A stretch of 64,000 nucleotides of DNA from an uncultured Latescibacterota bacterium (GTDB lineage Bacteria > Latescibacterota > UBA2968 > UBA8231). The DNA lies in the NCBI GenBank assembly GCA_958295495.1, contig OY282352.1, positions 2,108,001 through 2,172,000 on the forward strand, read 5' to 3'. The position numbers and the translations under genes are program-made. Within the stretch, counting starts at the first letter, position 1; every line of letters begins with the position of its first letter. Positions 27,002-34,928 of the stretch are shown piece by piece. Under the pieces are notes generated by a model. That model was not told the origin of the DNA. It saw only the letters and a list, made by a program, of their open reading frames with translations, and ran no database searches.

Positions 27002-27490
27002 ATGGAACTCCTACTCTTTCTTCTCCTCATACTGTTCAGCGTGTTTTCGGCGCTGATGGAGCGTCGCAAGCGCCGCAAACGGCTTGAAGAGGCACAACAA
27101 CAGCACGCCGATATCGAACAACAGCACGCCGAAGTCCATCCGGCCACGCCTGTTGTCGCTGAGGAGGAAAAGGAAGGAGAGCCATCCTTTGGGTGGCCTT
27201 TTGACGGCGATCCTTTTGAGGAGCCGGTTCTCGCTGAAGTCGATCCAGCCGAGGCTGAGCGAGAGGCACTAGAAGCCGAGCGACAGGCTCTGGCGGCTGA
27301 GCGGCGCACCGTGGCGGCCGAGAAGCAGGCCACGGAGCGGCTGACGGCGACCACGCCCGAGGATTCAGGCGAGGCGAGGCGGCCTCGTCGCACCCGGAGC
27401 CGCTGGTTCCTCAACCCTCAGACGGCACGCGACGCGATCGTCTATATGGAAATCCTCGGCAAGCCTAAGAGCGAGCGGGAGGAGTGGTAG
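27002..27490 (+). CDS. Single-pass membrane protein with coiled coil, floA-linked
   Basis: This 162-residue protein starts 3 bp after the floA stop. It has an N-terminal helix (LLLFLLLILFSVFSALM) and a basic cytoplasmic flank (ERRKRRKRLEEAQQQ). Acidic and Ala/Glu-rich coiled segments follow (AEREALEAERQALAAERR), then a distinct C-terminal tail, LNPQTARDAIVYMEILG. That tail (AIVxxEILGxPK) looks like a short conserved motif used for partner binding. I do not recognise a named family. Its position suggests a partner of the flotillin. Confidence 0.75.
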   Translation: MELLLFLLLILFSVFSALMERRKRRKRLEEAQQQHADIEQQHAEVHPATPVVAEEEKEGEPSFGWPFDGDPFEEPVLAEVDPAEAEREALEAERQALAAERRTVAAEKQATERLTATTPEDSGEARRPRRTRSRWFLNPQTARDAIVYMEILGKPKSEREEW

Positions 27491-27498
27491 ATGGGATA

Positions 27499-27585
27499 GC
27501 CGGAGTGGCGGAATTGGTAGACGCGCTGGATTCAAAATCCTGTATCCGCAAGGGTGTGTGGGTTCGAGTCCCACCTCCGGCACCA
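27499..27585 (+). tRNA. tRNA-Leu (anticodon CAA)
   Basis: The acceptor arms GCCGGAG (27499-27505) and CTCCGGC (27575-27581) pair fully, followed by A and an encoded CCA (27583-27585). The D-arm GCGGAATTGGTAGACGC, the anticodon loop TTCAAAA (CAA), a long class II variable arm and GGTTCGAGTCCC for the T arm are all visible. One U-U mismatch appears in the anticodon stem. Confidence 0.97.
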
Positions 27586-27604
27586 TCTTTACCAACCATG
27601 GCAA

Positions 27605-27636
27605 GCTAGCGATGCGGAGCCGCTCGCATCGCTAGC
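27605..27636 (+). terminator. Intrinsic terminator after tRNA-Leu
   Basis: GCTAGCGATGCG (27605-27616) and CGCATCGCTAGC (27625-27636) form a perfect 12-bp stem with an 8-nt loop, followed shortly by TTCTTTTTG. It lies 20 bp after the tRNA and would end the floA-tRNA transcript. Confidence 0.75.
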
Positions 27637-27770
27637 GCCATCAGTTCTTTTTGTACCTCATGGGCCGTGCAACTTTGCCTTCTTTTTTTTCTTCCTCGTC
27701 CGTCAAAAGCTCAATCAACTTTCTCGCCATCTTTCGCACACACCCAAGCCCCGAAAGGAGATAAACCGCC

Positions 27771-27929
27771 GTGACATCTCCGGAAATAAAGCGTCTCTTC
27801 GACATCGCCTCGGTACTCGTTCTGCTGATTGTAGTGCCGGCGTACATCTTCTGCCGCCTAAGACTCGTTCTGCTGATCGTAGTGCCGGCGGCGTACATCT
27901 TCTGCCGCCTAAAGTCGCACGCGGACTAA
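27771..27929 (+). CDS. 52-residue membrane miniprotein with internal duplication
   Basis: A GTG at 27771 is preceded by a strong AAAGGAG (27754-27760) at good spacing and opens a 53-codon frame to TAA at 27927. The product starts MTSPEIKRLFDIASV and then contains two near-identical hydrophobic units, LVLLIVVPAYIFCRLR and LVLLIVVPAAYIFCRLK, ending SHAD. Each unit could be one short membrane helix. The duplication is also visible in DNA (about 48 bp). I do not recognise the family. The strong ribosome site and the in-frame duplication support a real gene. Confidence 0.6.
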   Translation: MTSPEIKRLFDIASVLVLLIVVPAYIFCRLRLVLLIVVPAAYIFCRLKSHAD

Positions 27930-27952
27930 CGTGTTCCAGTCAAATTTCGCGG

Positions 27953-28380
27953 CTATCGCACTAGCCGCTCGTCGAGCAGGTACGGTTCAACCGCCGCGAT
28001 TTCCACCTCTTTCATAGCTGAATGCGCTGGATTGATCAGCACATTGTAGGTGCCTTCGACTACTGCTGAGGGTCAAGGACCGCCTTTCCTCCACCCAACG
28101 GGTGCCGATCTCCTCTAGCTCGACAAGGGCCGGATGTCGCCGCCAGTCGCTTGGCAACATCTCCTCGGTAATGGTTTCTGCTGACGCATCATCCGACACC
28201 GCAATAGTCGCGGTGCTCAGATTTTTCGGTACCCACCCCAACGGCACATGCACTGGGTATTCCACCGTGGCCAATGCCCGACTAGGCGAGGTGTACACAA
28301 GCCCACCCCGACGCGATTCCACCGGCCCCCGATAGATCACTTATGTAGCGGGTCTTGGCGATGCGGAAAATGCAGCCCAC
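27953..28380 (-). pseudogene. RES-domain toxin, frameshifted
   Basis: Read on the minus strand from a GTG near 28380, the pieces are FRIAKTRYISDLSGAG, then after a frame change GGLVYTSPSRALATVEYPVHV, PSDWRRHPALVELEEIGTRW, and after a second change VVEGTYNVLINPAHS to a TAG at 27953. These match the order of a RES-domain protein (Xre-RES/MbcT-type NAD-degrading toxin), including the YTS, EYxVHV and NPAH landmarks. At least two frameshifts make it a pseudogene unless the assembly is wrong. No antitoxin is evident upstream. Confidence 0.75.
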
Positions 28381-28501
28381 ATTGTCAAACTTGCCATCGG
28401 CGCGGCTGAGTTCGTATCTATATGGCAGCCCTTTGCGAGAGGACGACACCGTGAAAACGCTAAAAGGCCAAACGCGCACTGCACCGCCGCTATAGGCGGT
28501 C

Positions 28502-30241
28502 TTGGAGCGCCGACTAATCGACGCTATCGACGAGGCAGCACCGATCTTTTTGGAGAAGTACACCCGTCCCGGCGGCACCCTGATATGGATGGAAGAATAC
28601 CCCGGCGACGGAGTATGGGCCGACGACCTATACGAGGCATTCTTCAACTGGCCTCACTACTATGCCCTAGGCGGCAGCGAGTACACGGGCGTCAAGGCCC
28701 TAGAGGAGTGGAACGCCATTACTCGGCAGCTAGAGCACGACTACGGCCGCGTCACCCGAGAGTTTATCAACGACGACGACTGGTTTCACAACGCCGAAAA
28801 CTACATCTACTTCTATCACTTGGGGATGGCCGATCCGACCAACGCCGACACGCGCCGCCGGGCGCAGCGCTTTGCCGGATTTTATTTGAACGACGACCCG
28901 GCCGTGCCCAACTACGACCCCGAGCACCGCATCGTGCGCTCGCCCTGTAGCGGCAGCAAGGGGCCGCTCTTCCAAATGCGGCGCGGCGAAATCCGCTACG
29001 ACCTCACCCACGACCACGCCACGTTGGGACCGGGCTTTGACTTGCCCGCCAACTGGTGGGAGGACTCCGAGACCAAACGCCGCGTTGAGGAGCAATTTGA
29101 CCAAGTGGTCATGCAGGGCGACGTGACCGTCAACTTAGGTGTCGTGGCGCTGGTGGCAACGGCATTTCTCCACACTGGCGAGGCGCGGTATCGGGGGTGG
29201 ATCGAGGAATACGTAGGGGCCTGGATAGAGCGCACCGAGGCCAACGGCGGCATCGTCCCGGACAACATCGGCCCCAACGGCATTGTCGGCGAGATGCGCC
29301 AAGGGCAGTGGTGGGGCGGGCTGTACGGCTGGACCGGGCGCTATGGACACGGCATGATGGCCCGCGCGATCACTACGGCGGTGGAGGCCGCGCTGTTGGT
29401 CACGGGCGAGACCAAGTATTTGGACCTGCTTCGCATGCATCTAAATGCGCTAGTCGAGCACGGCCGCGAGGAAGGGGGGCGGCTGCTCGTGCCCTACAAG
29501 CACGCGGATGGGGGTTGGACCGCCTTCAACCCCATTGATCCCAATGCGCCGATCCACTTGTGGGCCGCGTCCATGGCGGAGCGGGACTGGCAGCGGCTGG
29601 AAACCTTGCGCCGAGGTGCTGAAAGCGAGTGGGAGCAGGTAGGGCAGCGCGGCCCGCGCTCGCTCGACGACCGCGCCTGGACCCGCTTTCTCGCCGGCGA
29701 GTTCCCGGATTACCCCGAGCGCATCTTGCAGACCAACTACCGAGAGGTCTGCGACCGCATCGCCAAGGTCATGGGCGACGAACAAGATCTCACCAAGCTC
29801 GACGTGCATTGGTGGCAGCAGGTCAACCCGGTGGTCACCGAAGCCTTGGTGCAGCTAACGACCGGCGCACCACAGACCATCTACTGGGGAGGATTGGCGC
29901 AAGGGCGGGTGCGCTATTTCGACGGCGAGCAGCAACGGCCGGGGTTGCCCCCGGACGTAGCAGCCCTGGTGACCGGCCTCAGCGGCGAGGGTGCCGAGCT
30001 GACGTTGGTCAACTTGAGCGCGAGTCGCATGCGGCAGGTGATCGTCGGTGCTGGCAGCTTTGGTGAGCACTGCTTTGGCCGGGTGCGAGCCGGCGACGAG
30101 GTCCTCGACGTGGATAGCACCTATTTCCAAGTCGAATTGGCACCGGCCAGCCAAGTCGAGTTGTCGCTCGCCATGCGGCGTTACAGCCAGCAGCCCAGCT
30201 TTCGCCTGCCTTGGCACGGCGAGCGGATTCCATATCGCTAA
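28502..30241 (+). CDS. Large (alpha/alpha)6-barrel-like hypothetical protein
   Basis: The 579-residue protein is rich in Trp/Tyr/His repeats (WPHYYALGGSEYTGVKALEEW, in two parts) and segments such as GGLYGWTGRYGHGMMARA and LVPYKHADGGWTAFNP, consistent with an alpha/alpha toroid of the glycosidase/GMGH type. The function is not assignable. The start is uncertain: TTG at 28502 is used, but a GTG at 28451 (GAGAGG upstream) opens the same frame and meets a TAG at 28493. The true N-terminus may therefore be interrupted. The downstream PhyH follows after 20 bp and is co-transcribed. Confidence 0.7.
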   Translation: MERRLIDAIDEAAPIFLEKYTRPGGTLIWMEEYPGDGVWADDLYEAFFNWPHYYALGGSEYTGVKALEEWNAITRQLEHDYGRVTREFINDDDWFHNAENYIYFYHLGMADPTNADTRRRAQRFAGFYLNDDPAVPNYDPEHRIVRSPCSGSKGPLFQMRRGEIRYDLTHDHATLGPGFDLPANWWEDSETKRRVEEQFDQVVMQGDVTVNLGVVALVATAFLHTGEARYRGWIEEYVGAWIERTEANGGIVPDNIGPNGIVGEMRQGQWWGGLYGWTGRYGHGMMARAITTAVEAALLVTGETKYLDLLRMHLNALVEHGREEGGRLLVPYKHADGGWTAFNPIDPNAPIHLWAASMAERDWQRLETLRRGAESEWEQVGQRGPRSLDDRAWTRFLAGEFPDYPERILQTNYREVCDRIAKVMGDEQDLTKLDVHWWQQVNPVVTEALVQLTTGAPQTIYWGGLAQGRVRYFDGEQQRPGLPPDVAALVTGLSGEGAELTLVNLSASRMRQVIVGAGSFGEHCFGRVRAGDEVLDVDSTYFQVELAPASQVELSLAMRRYSQQPSFRLPWHGERIPYR

Positions 30242-30261
30242 CAAAATTAGGAGATGAGGCG

Positions 30262-31008
30262 ATGGACCAAGCCGACCGCGATTTCTTTGCTGCAAACGGC
30301 TATCTCAACTTAGGGCAGGTGCTTGCCGACGACGAGGTGCAATACTTCCGCGACATGTTCAATGGGGATATGGAAAGGTATCCCTATTTTTGGCACCACT
30401 ACGGCTATCACCAGCACACTAACTACGAGGCGTTGATCACCTCGCCGCAATTCGACGAACTCATCCGCCACCCTAAGATATACCCCACGATCGAGGCCCT
30501 GATGGGCGGGCCGCTCTGCTTTGGCGAGATCGGGCTGCGGCTGATGCGGGCCTACGACGGCCCGTTGCACCAAGGTTGGCACCGCGACAGGCCGCATTGG
30601 GACGAGCATCCGCTCCGCATGGACTACATCCAACTCATGGTCTATCTGACCGATGTCAACGAGGGAACGCATTGTTTTTCCCTGTCACCGGAGTCGGTAA
30701 GTCAGTCGGTGCTCGAAGATAAGGCGGAGCAGCTCAAGCGGGGCGGCGAGTACCACTTGCACGGGCCGGCCGGGACCTGCGCGCTGTTTAACGTGGCCGT
30801 GCTGCACACGGCGACGACGCGGCCCACGCAGGCAAAGCGGCGGACCGTGCAGATTTACTACGGGCATCGCAGCCGGGCACCGCTGGCGAACGATTCGACT
30901 ATTCCGGCGGCGTTTTGGCGAGAGAGCGAAGATGCGGAGACGCGGGCTTTTTACGGGGTTTTGAACGAGCGCACCAAGGCGTATTTGGCGGCGTTCCCCA
31001 GCACTTGA
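30262..31008 (+). CDS. Phytanoyl-CoA dioxygenase family protein
   Basis: The ATG at 30262 follows TTAGGAG, so the longer upstream frame inside the previous gene is rejected; the product is 248 residues. The HxD motif is intact in QGWHRDRPHWDEHP. The core then shows IQLMVYLTDVNEGTHCFSLSP and the distal histidine-arginine pair in AVLHTATTRPTQAKRRTVQ. It is a likely Fe(II)/2-oxoglutarate hydroxylase. It probably shares an operon with the toroid protein, whose product or substrate it may oxidise (inference). Confidence 0.85.
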   Translation: MDQADRDFFAANGYLNLGQVLADDEVQYFRDMFNGDMERYPYFWHHYGYHQHTNYEALITSPQFDELIRHPKIYPTIEALMGGPLCFGEIGLRLMRAYDGPLHQGWHRDRPHWDEHPLRMDYIQLMVYLTDVNEGTHCFSLSPESVSQSVLEDKAEQLKRGGEYHLHGPAGTCALFNVAVLHTATTRPTQAKRRTVQIYYGHRSRAPLANDSTIPAAFWRESEDAETRAFYGVLNERTKAYLAAFPST

Positions 31009-31071
31009 CCCATTCGGCCCGCAGCAGAGCTCCCTTCCTTTAGGGCGGGGAGATGTTGAGATCAGGTTATT

Positions 31072-32247
31072 TTGCACACACCCCTGTTGAACATAGCACT
31101 CACTGATCTGGTGGACATTGCCGTCGTCGGCTTGCTGCTTTGGGGTCTAATAGCTTGGACCCGCCGAGTGCATACGCGGATGGCACTGCTTGGCTTGGCT
31201 TTTTTGGGCGTCTTCTACCTAGTAGCGCAGCAATTCAAGTTGCAGCTAACAACTTGGATATTCCAAGGCTTTATCCCGGTGCTATTAGTGGTGGTGGTGA
31301 TAGTCTTCCAAGATGATTTGCGCCGGCTCTTTGAGCAGATCGCCGCGCTCGGTCTGCGCCGCAAGGGTCCGCGGCTGGACCAAACCAGCATAGGGAAGCT
31401 GAGCAGGGGGTTGGATAGGTTGGCCAAAAAAAAATGCGGCGCCTTGGTGGTCCTGCCGGGGCGCGAGCCGATAGAACGACATTTTTTGCAGAGTGGGGTC
31501 CCTTTGGACGCGGAGATCAGCGAAGAACTCCTCGACAGCCTTTTCGACCCAGGTTCGGCTGGACACGACGGCGCACTGGTGATGCGCGACAATAGGCTTA
31601 TGAGCTTTGGGGTGCATTTGCCGCTTTCCGAGAATAGGGACGAGATGAGGGGGGGCGGTACGCGACACGCTGCCGCGTTGGGCCTAGCCGAACGCAGCGA
31701 TGCCCTGTGTCTAGTAGTCTCAGAGGAGCGCGGCACCATCGGGATCGCAGCGCGTGGGCAACTCGAGATTCTGAACGCTTCGGACCCGGACAAATTGTCG
31801 AACAGGATCAGAAACTACTTGCATACAGGGCCCCAAGTGAATGCCCGCCGGGTGGAGTGGCGGCGGTTGGGGCGGCGTCTGGTGGAAGGTCTTTTGGCCT
31901 TGGCCTTGGCCTTGGGCGCGTGGCTGGCCTTGGTGCCGGGCTCGGCGATTGAGGAGGCAGTGCTCCAAGTGCCCGTGGCCGTGGAGAACATGCCCGAAGG
32001 GTATGCGCTAAAGGGCGTCAAACCCCCAGAGGTGGAGGTGACAGTGGCCGGATCGCGGCGGACCCTGCTGTGGGCGAGCAACGCGGATTTCCAGTTCGTC
32101 ATTGACGCCAATCTCGTCAAATTAGGGCGGCGGACCTTCGAGGTATCCGCCCAGTCCGTGCGCCATGCGACCGGGTTGGCGGTCACCAGCATCAAGCCAG
32201 AGAAGGTGAAACTAACAGTGCATAAAGCGCGAGGAGGAGCGCGATAG
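31072..32247 (+). CDS. Diadenylate cyclase fused to a YbbR (CdaR) domain
   Basis: This is a 391-residue protein. Residues 10-80 hold three membrane helices as in CdaA. Residues 100-245 are the DAC domain, with D166-G-A168 (GHDGALVMRDNRL) and a GTRHAAALGLAERSDA segment; the usual RHR reads RHA here. A fourth helix is near 270-289, and residues 295-383 form a YbbR-like beta domain (VENMPEGYALKGVKPPEVEV). CdaA makes cyclic di-AMP and CdaR (YbbR) regulates it, normally as separate genes. The start is TTG at 31072. No glmM is adjacent. Confidence 0.85.
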   Translation: MHTPLLNIALTDLVDIAVVGLLLWGLIAWTRRVHTRMALLGLAFLGVFYLVAQQFKLQLTTWIFQGFIPVLLVVVVIVFQDDLRRLFEQIAALGLRRKGPRLDQTSIGKLSRGLDRLAKKKCGALVVLPGREPIERHFLQSGVPLDAEISEELLDSLFDPGSAGHDGALVMRDNRLMSFGVHLPLSENRDEMRGGGTRHAAALGLAERSDALCLVVSEERGTIGIAARGQLEILNASDPDKLSNRIRNYLHTGPQVNARRVEWRRLGRRLVEGLLALALALGAWLALVPGSAIEEAVLQVPVAVENMPEGYALKGVKPPEVEVTVAGSRRTLLWASNADFQFVIDANLVKLGRRTFEVSAQSVRHATGLAVTSIKPEKVKLTVHKARGGAR

Positions 32248-32331
32248 CGGCGAAGAGCGCTATTAGTCAAGGCCACCTTTTCTCCTCTCCTTTTTGCGGA
32301 ATGGCGTAGAAAGGAGTGTGGGTATCGATGA

Positions 32332-33228
32332 TCATCGCCCTATTGCTCCTCGCGTCAAATCGGTTTCGCTTTCAATGCGTTGGACGACCTCGTAGAAGAA
32401 ATCCCGCGACCAAATATCGATGGTTCGCGGGTCGCGCACGAACCGGACCACATCGTCCCGGGCGCGCCCAACATCGAGTCGGTCAACCGCTTGGCGCAAG
32501 AGTTCCACTAGGTGGTCCCGCGTCAAAGGCGTCTCGTCCCGATAATCGCCCGACTGCCTCATGCGTACCTCCAGATGGCTCAGACGCACTTGTGGATGAC
32601 GACCAGCGTACCAGACTAGATCGTACCAGTCCCGACCCTTGACGCGAGTCTGCCACCTCCGGCACAGGATGGCGTGTAGTTTGCCGGCGAGCAGATCGGG
32701 CAGACTATAAACGCGCACCGCAAACGGAATAGGTCGTAACAGATAGCGGCTCTCGGTCGCAAAGCCGCCGGGTGGATCGGTGTCCACCTCGAGTTTGATC
32801 CTTAGGACCGACCCAAGATGCAGCCCGGGGAGCCGTTCGGCGTCTGCTTCGATGACGAGCAACTGTTTGAGCGTATGGGCCTTGAGAAAAGCCGACTCAA
32901 TGGTCGTCTGCCGGGCTTGTTCTCTTTGCTCAAACTCAACGCGAAAACCAAAACTGCCGATCTCGCGCAAGAGTGACTCGCCATATTGCCCGAGCGAAAA
33001 CCCCGGGTCGGGTGTCAACAGCGAGAAGTCAATGTCCTCGGAATAGCGATCTAGGCCGTAGAGTACGCGCAGGGCCGTGCCCCCGTAGAAGGCGGCATGC
33101 TCAAAAAACTTGCTGCGCCAGAGGCCGAGCAACGCCAGTTCCTGCAGTATTTCCCGCAACGCATTGACGTAATCGTCGCGCGTTTGGGGCGCGTAGCGGT
33201 CGAGCATGGAGCGAATGGCCTCATGCAT
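32332..33228 (-). CDS. AbiEii/AbiGii-type nucleotidyltransferase toxin
   Basis: The 298-residue protein has the minimal nucleotidyltransferase core: GGTALRVLYGLDRYSEDIDFSL, with the GG and the DxDF acid pair, followed by the central LPDLLAGKLHAILCRRWQTRVKGRDWYDLVWYAG region (given in overlapping parts). This is the DUF1814/AbiEii pattern of type IV toxins that add pyrimidines to tRNA 3' ends. It overlaps the antitoxin gene by 8 bp and is translated after it. Confidence 0.9.
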   Translation of the reverse strand: MHEAIRSMLDRYAPQTRDDYVNALREILQELALLGLWRSKFFEHAAFYGGTALRVLYGLDRYSEDIDFSLLTPDPGFSLGQYGESLLREIGSFGFRVEFEQREQARQTTIESAFLKAHTLKQLLVIEADAERLPGLHLGSVLRIKLEVDTDPPGGFATESRYLLRPIPFAVRVYSLPDLLAGKLHAILCRRWQTRVKGRDWYDLVWYAGRHPQVRLSHLEVRMRQSGDYRDETPLTRDHLVELLRQAVDRLDVGRARDDVVRFVRDPRTIDIWSRDFFYEVVQRIESETDLTRGAIGR

Positions 33229-33874
33229 GGCTCTGCTCCCTTAGCGTCTGTAAACAGCGCATGAGCCGGTCGAGCTTCCGCGAATCGTAAGCTCTCGCTA
33301 TCGCATCGAGGCAATCGTTGTCGAGGACAGCCAAGCGGGCGGGATCTAGCCGCAGGTCGTCCAGCAAATACGGCCCATAGGCCGACAAGCGAATCCCGTC
33401 GAAGCGCTTGTCGGCCCATACCTTGTCCGCCAGTGCCTTTTCTGGGGAAGCAATCAGGAAGGACAGATCGTTGTGCTCTTCTAGGATGACGCCAACGGCG
33501 TAGCGGCTCTGGTTCAAGCGGCGGTAGGAGAAAATTCCGCAGGGCGTAGTGAAGGTGCGCGATCGCCCCAATGTCACAGAGGTGACCATCTCAACGCGTT
33601 CTGGTATGAGCCCGTGGTAGTTTAGTGCGTAGTCCAGACTTATATAGGAAGGCCCATGGATCAGATTGGCCAGCAGTTCCCGGCTGATAGGTGCTTGCCG
33701 GAGAGACTCGCCAAAGGCGTACAAGCCCTTCCTAAGGCGCACGATTTCTCCGGAAGCCAACAACCTGCAGATTTTGTCACGGGGCTTGCTAAATTGGGAT
33801 AAACAGGCGACCAACTGCTGGTAATCAAAGACATCCCGAGTGATCTGCTGCCGCAATGGGGTCGTTTCAAGCAT
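33221..33874 (-). CDS. AbiEi-type antitoxin (transcriptional regulator)
   Basis: The ATG at 33874 (MLETTPLRQQ) is chosen over a TTG four codons earlier; the product is 217 residues. The N-terminal winged-helix region (DVFDYQQLVACL ... GEIVRLRKGLYAFG) is the AbiEi domain, followed by the AbiEi_3-like half (YISLDYALNYHGLIPE, SPEKALADKVWADKRF). Antitoxins of this family neutralise AbiEii and autorepress by binding inverted repeats, and candidate operators lie just upstream. There is no clear ribosome site, so it may be leaderless. Confidence 0.9.
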   Translation of the reverse strand: MLETTPLRQQITRDVFDYQQLVACLSQFSKPRDKICRLLASGEIVRLRKGLYAFGESLRQAPISRELLANLIHGPSYISLDYALNYHGLIPERVEMVTSVTLGRSRTFTTPCGIFSYRRLNQSRYAVGVILEEHNDLSFLIASPEKALADKVWADKRFDGIRLSAYGPYLLDDLRLDPARLAVLDNDCLDAIARAYDSRKLDRLMRCLQTLREQSHA

Positions 33875-33892
33875 CTTGTACCGCAATAATAT

Positions 33893-33919
33893 ACATTAAT
33901 GTCCACAATTAGTAGACAT
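33893..33919. promoter_or_regulatory. Candidate AbiEi operator palindromes
   Basis: Upstream of the AbiEi start are a perfect palindrome ACATTAATGT (33893-33902) and an inverted repeat ATGTC (33899-33903) / GACAT (33915-33919) with an 11-nt spacer. AbiEi proteins are known to bind such repeats. The region to 34057 is AT-rich and holds no gene. Confidence 0.45.
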
Positions 33920-34057
33920 AGTGTGCTAAAAATAGGGTAATCCTAAAGGATTTTTTGTTTAGGGCCTGATCGTTGGGACGAAACTTGCATATATCGTCGT
34001 GGAAGGTACGGCACTTCGTAGATGTAAAAAGCTCATCTACCATGAGGCGTAACTCTT

Positions 34058-34285
34058 ATGGAAGCCCTGCTCAATGATTTTGGCCGCGTGTTTTTGTTGG
34101 AGCGGATGATGGCCTGCGCTATTACCATCTGCGTCTGCTATACAACCTATACCGATATTCACTTCCGCCATATCCCCCATTGGGCTAGTGGGGGCCTACT
34201 GGCCGTAGGTTTGCGCGAAGGCATGGTGCTGCGTTTGGCGATCTACGCTGGGGATAGAGCGGAGGAATACCGTTGTGACACATAA
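34058..34285 (+). pseudogene. Prepilin-peptidase (A24) N-terminal remnant
   Basis: The 75-codon frame contains AITICVCYTTYTDIHFRHIPHWASGG (in two parts), which resembles the first membrane helix and the YTDxxxxxIPN catalytic loop of type IV prepilin peptidases. The rest of the family (second aspartate and later helices) is missing and the frame ends in charged residues, so it is a truncated gene. A hairpin, GTAGATG/CATCTAC (34018-34040), lies just upstream. Confidence 0.4.
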
Positions 34286-34461
34286 ATCGATCATCTGACG
34301 CGGAATACCTGAAGGCTCGTCCGGACAGGAGACAGGATTTGCTTCTCCATCATGCTTTTTTTGCCCTGACGTGCCGCCCGCTCGTTTGCCGAATGCAGCC
34401 AAAATTCATATCCTATTATATTTTATTTGCTTATCATCCACTTTCATCCTCGGGAGTTACA

Positions 34462-34716
34462 ATGGCCAAGTCGATGTTTTCTCGGGAAGTCGCCCTCAAG
34501 CTGGAAGGCGAAATCAATGCCTTTCAAGCCTGCCGCAGTCTATCGAAGCGCGCACGACATATCAACGAAGAGCGCAAAGAGCGCAAAGAGAGAGAAGCCG
34601 AAAGCGAAAGTCCCGAAGAAGAACAGCCCAATTCGTCGGCCAGTGCCATGCTGGACTTTGCCGAGGGGCGCATCACCCTCTTGCCAGAAGAGAGTGCGGA
34701 CTCAGACGAGGTCTGA
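34462..34716 (+). CDS. DNA-directed RNA polymerase omega subunit-like protein
   Basis: The ATG at 34462 follows CGGGAG; the frame extends upstream but is not needed. The 84-residue product has the omega signature FQACRSLSKRARHINEERKER (two parts: RSLSKRARHINEE), as in RpoZ where the KRAR-x-(I/L)N motif packs on the beta-prime C-terminus. It also has an acidic tail (SESPEEEQPNSSASA ... LPEESADSDEV). RpoZ is normally a near-universal single-copy gene, so this could be the chromosomal omega. The flanking gaps (34286-34461 and 34717-34928) show no other gene. Confidence 0.6.
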   Translation: MAKSMFSREVALKLEGEINAFQACRSLSKRARHINEERKERKEREAESESPEEEQPNSSASAMLDFAEGRITLLPEESADSDEV

Positions 34717-34928
34717 ATCGCTCGTCGTTAGCGACAGCCCTCCTAGGGGCCCCTTGTGGGCCTGTCTTCGCTGCTGTCTTCAACAGAAAAACCGTCGTAC
34801 TATCCGGTCGCGTAGCTTGCTGACTAGTCGGCGGGTTTTACCTTTTCTGCCCTCACTACATAGTGCTTTCACCCTCTGCCACAGCGCGAAAAAGGCATTT
34901 CCACTAAACGTCCTGTAAAGGAGGCGTC

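Noticed and set aside
27554-27964. 136-codon plus-strand frame overlapping the tRNA-Leu 3' half and the small ORF
   Set aside because: It starts inside the tRNA, runs through the terminator and has no ribosome site; the 27771-27929 frame is better supported.
33939-33956. AATCC/GGATT hairpin followed by six T as a terminator
   Set aside because: The stem is only 5 bp and no plus-strand gene lies just upstream to end.
34018-34040. GTAGATG/CATCTAC hairpin as a riboswitch
   Set aside because: A single 7-bp stem with no recognisable riboswitch consensus; kept only as a note on the prepilin remnant.
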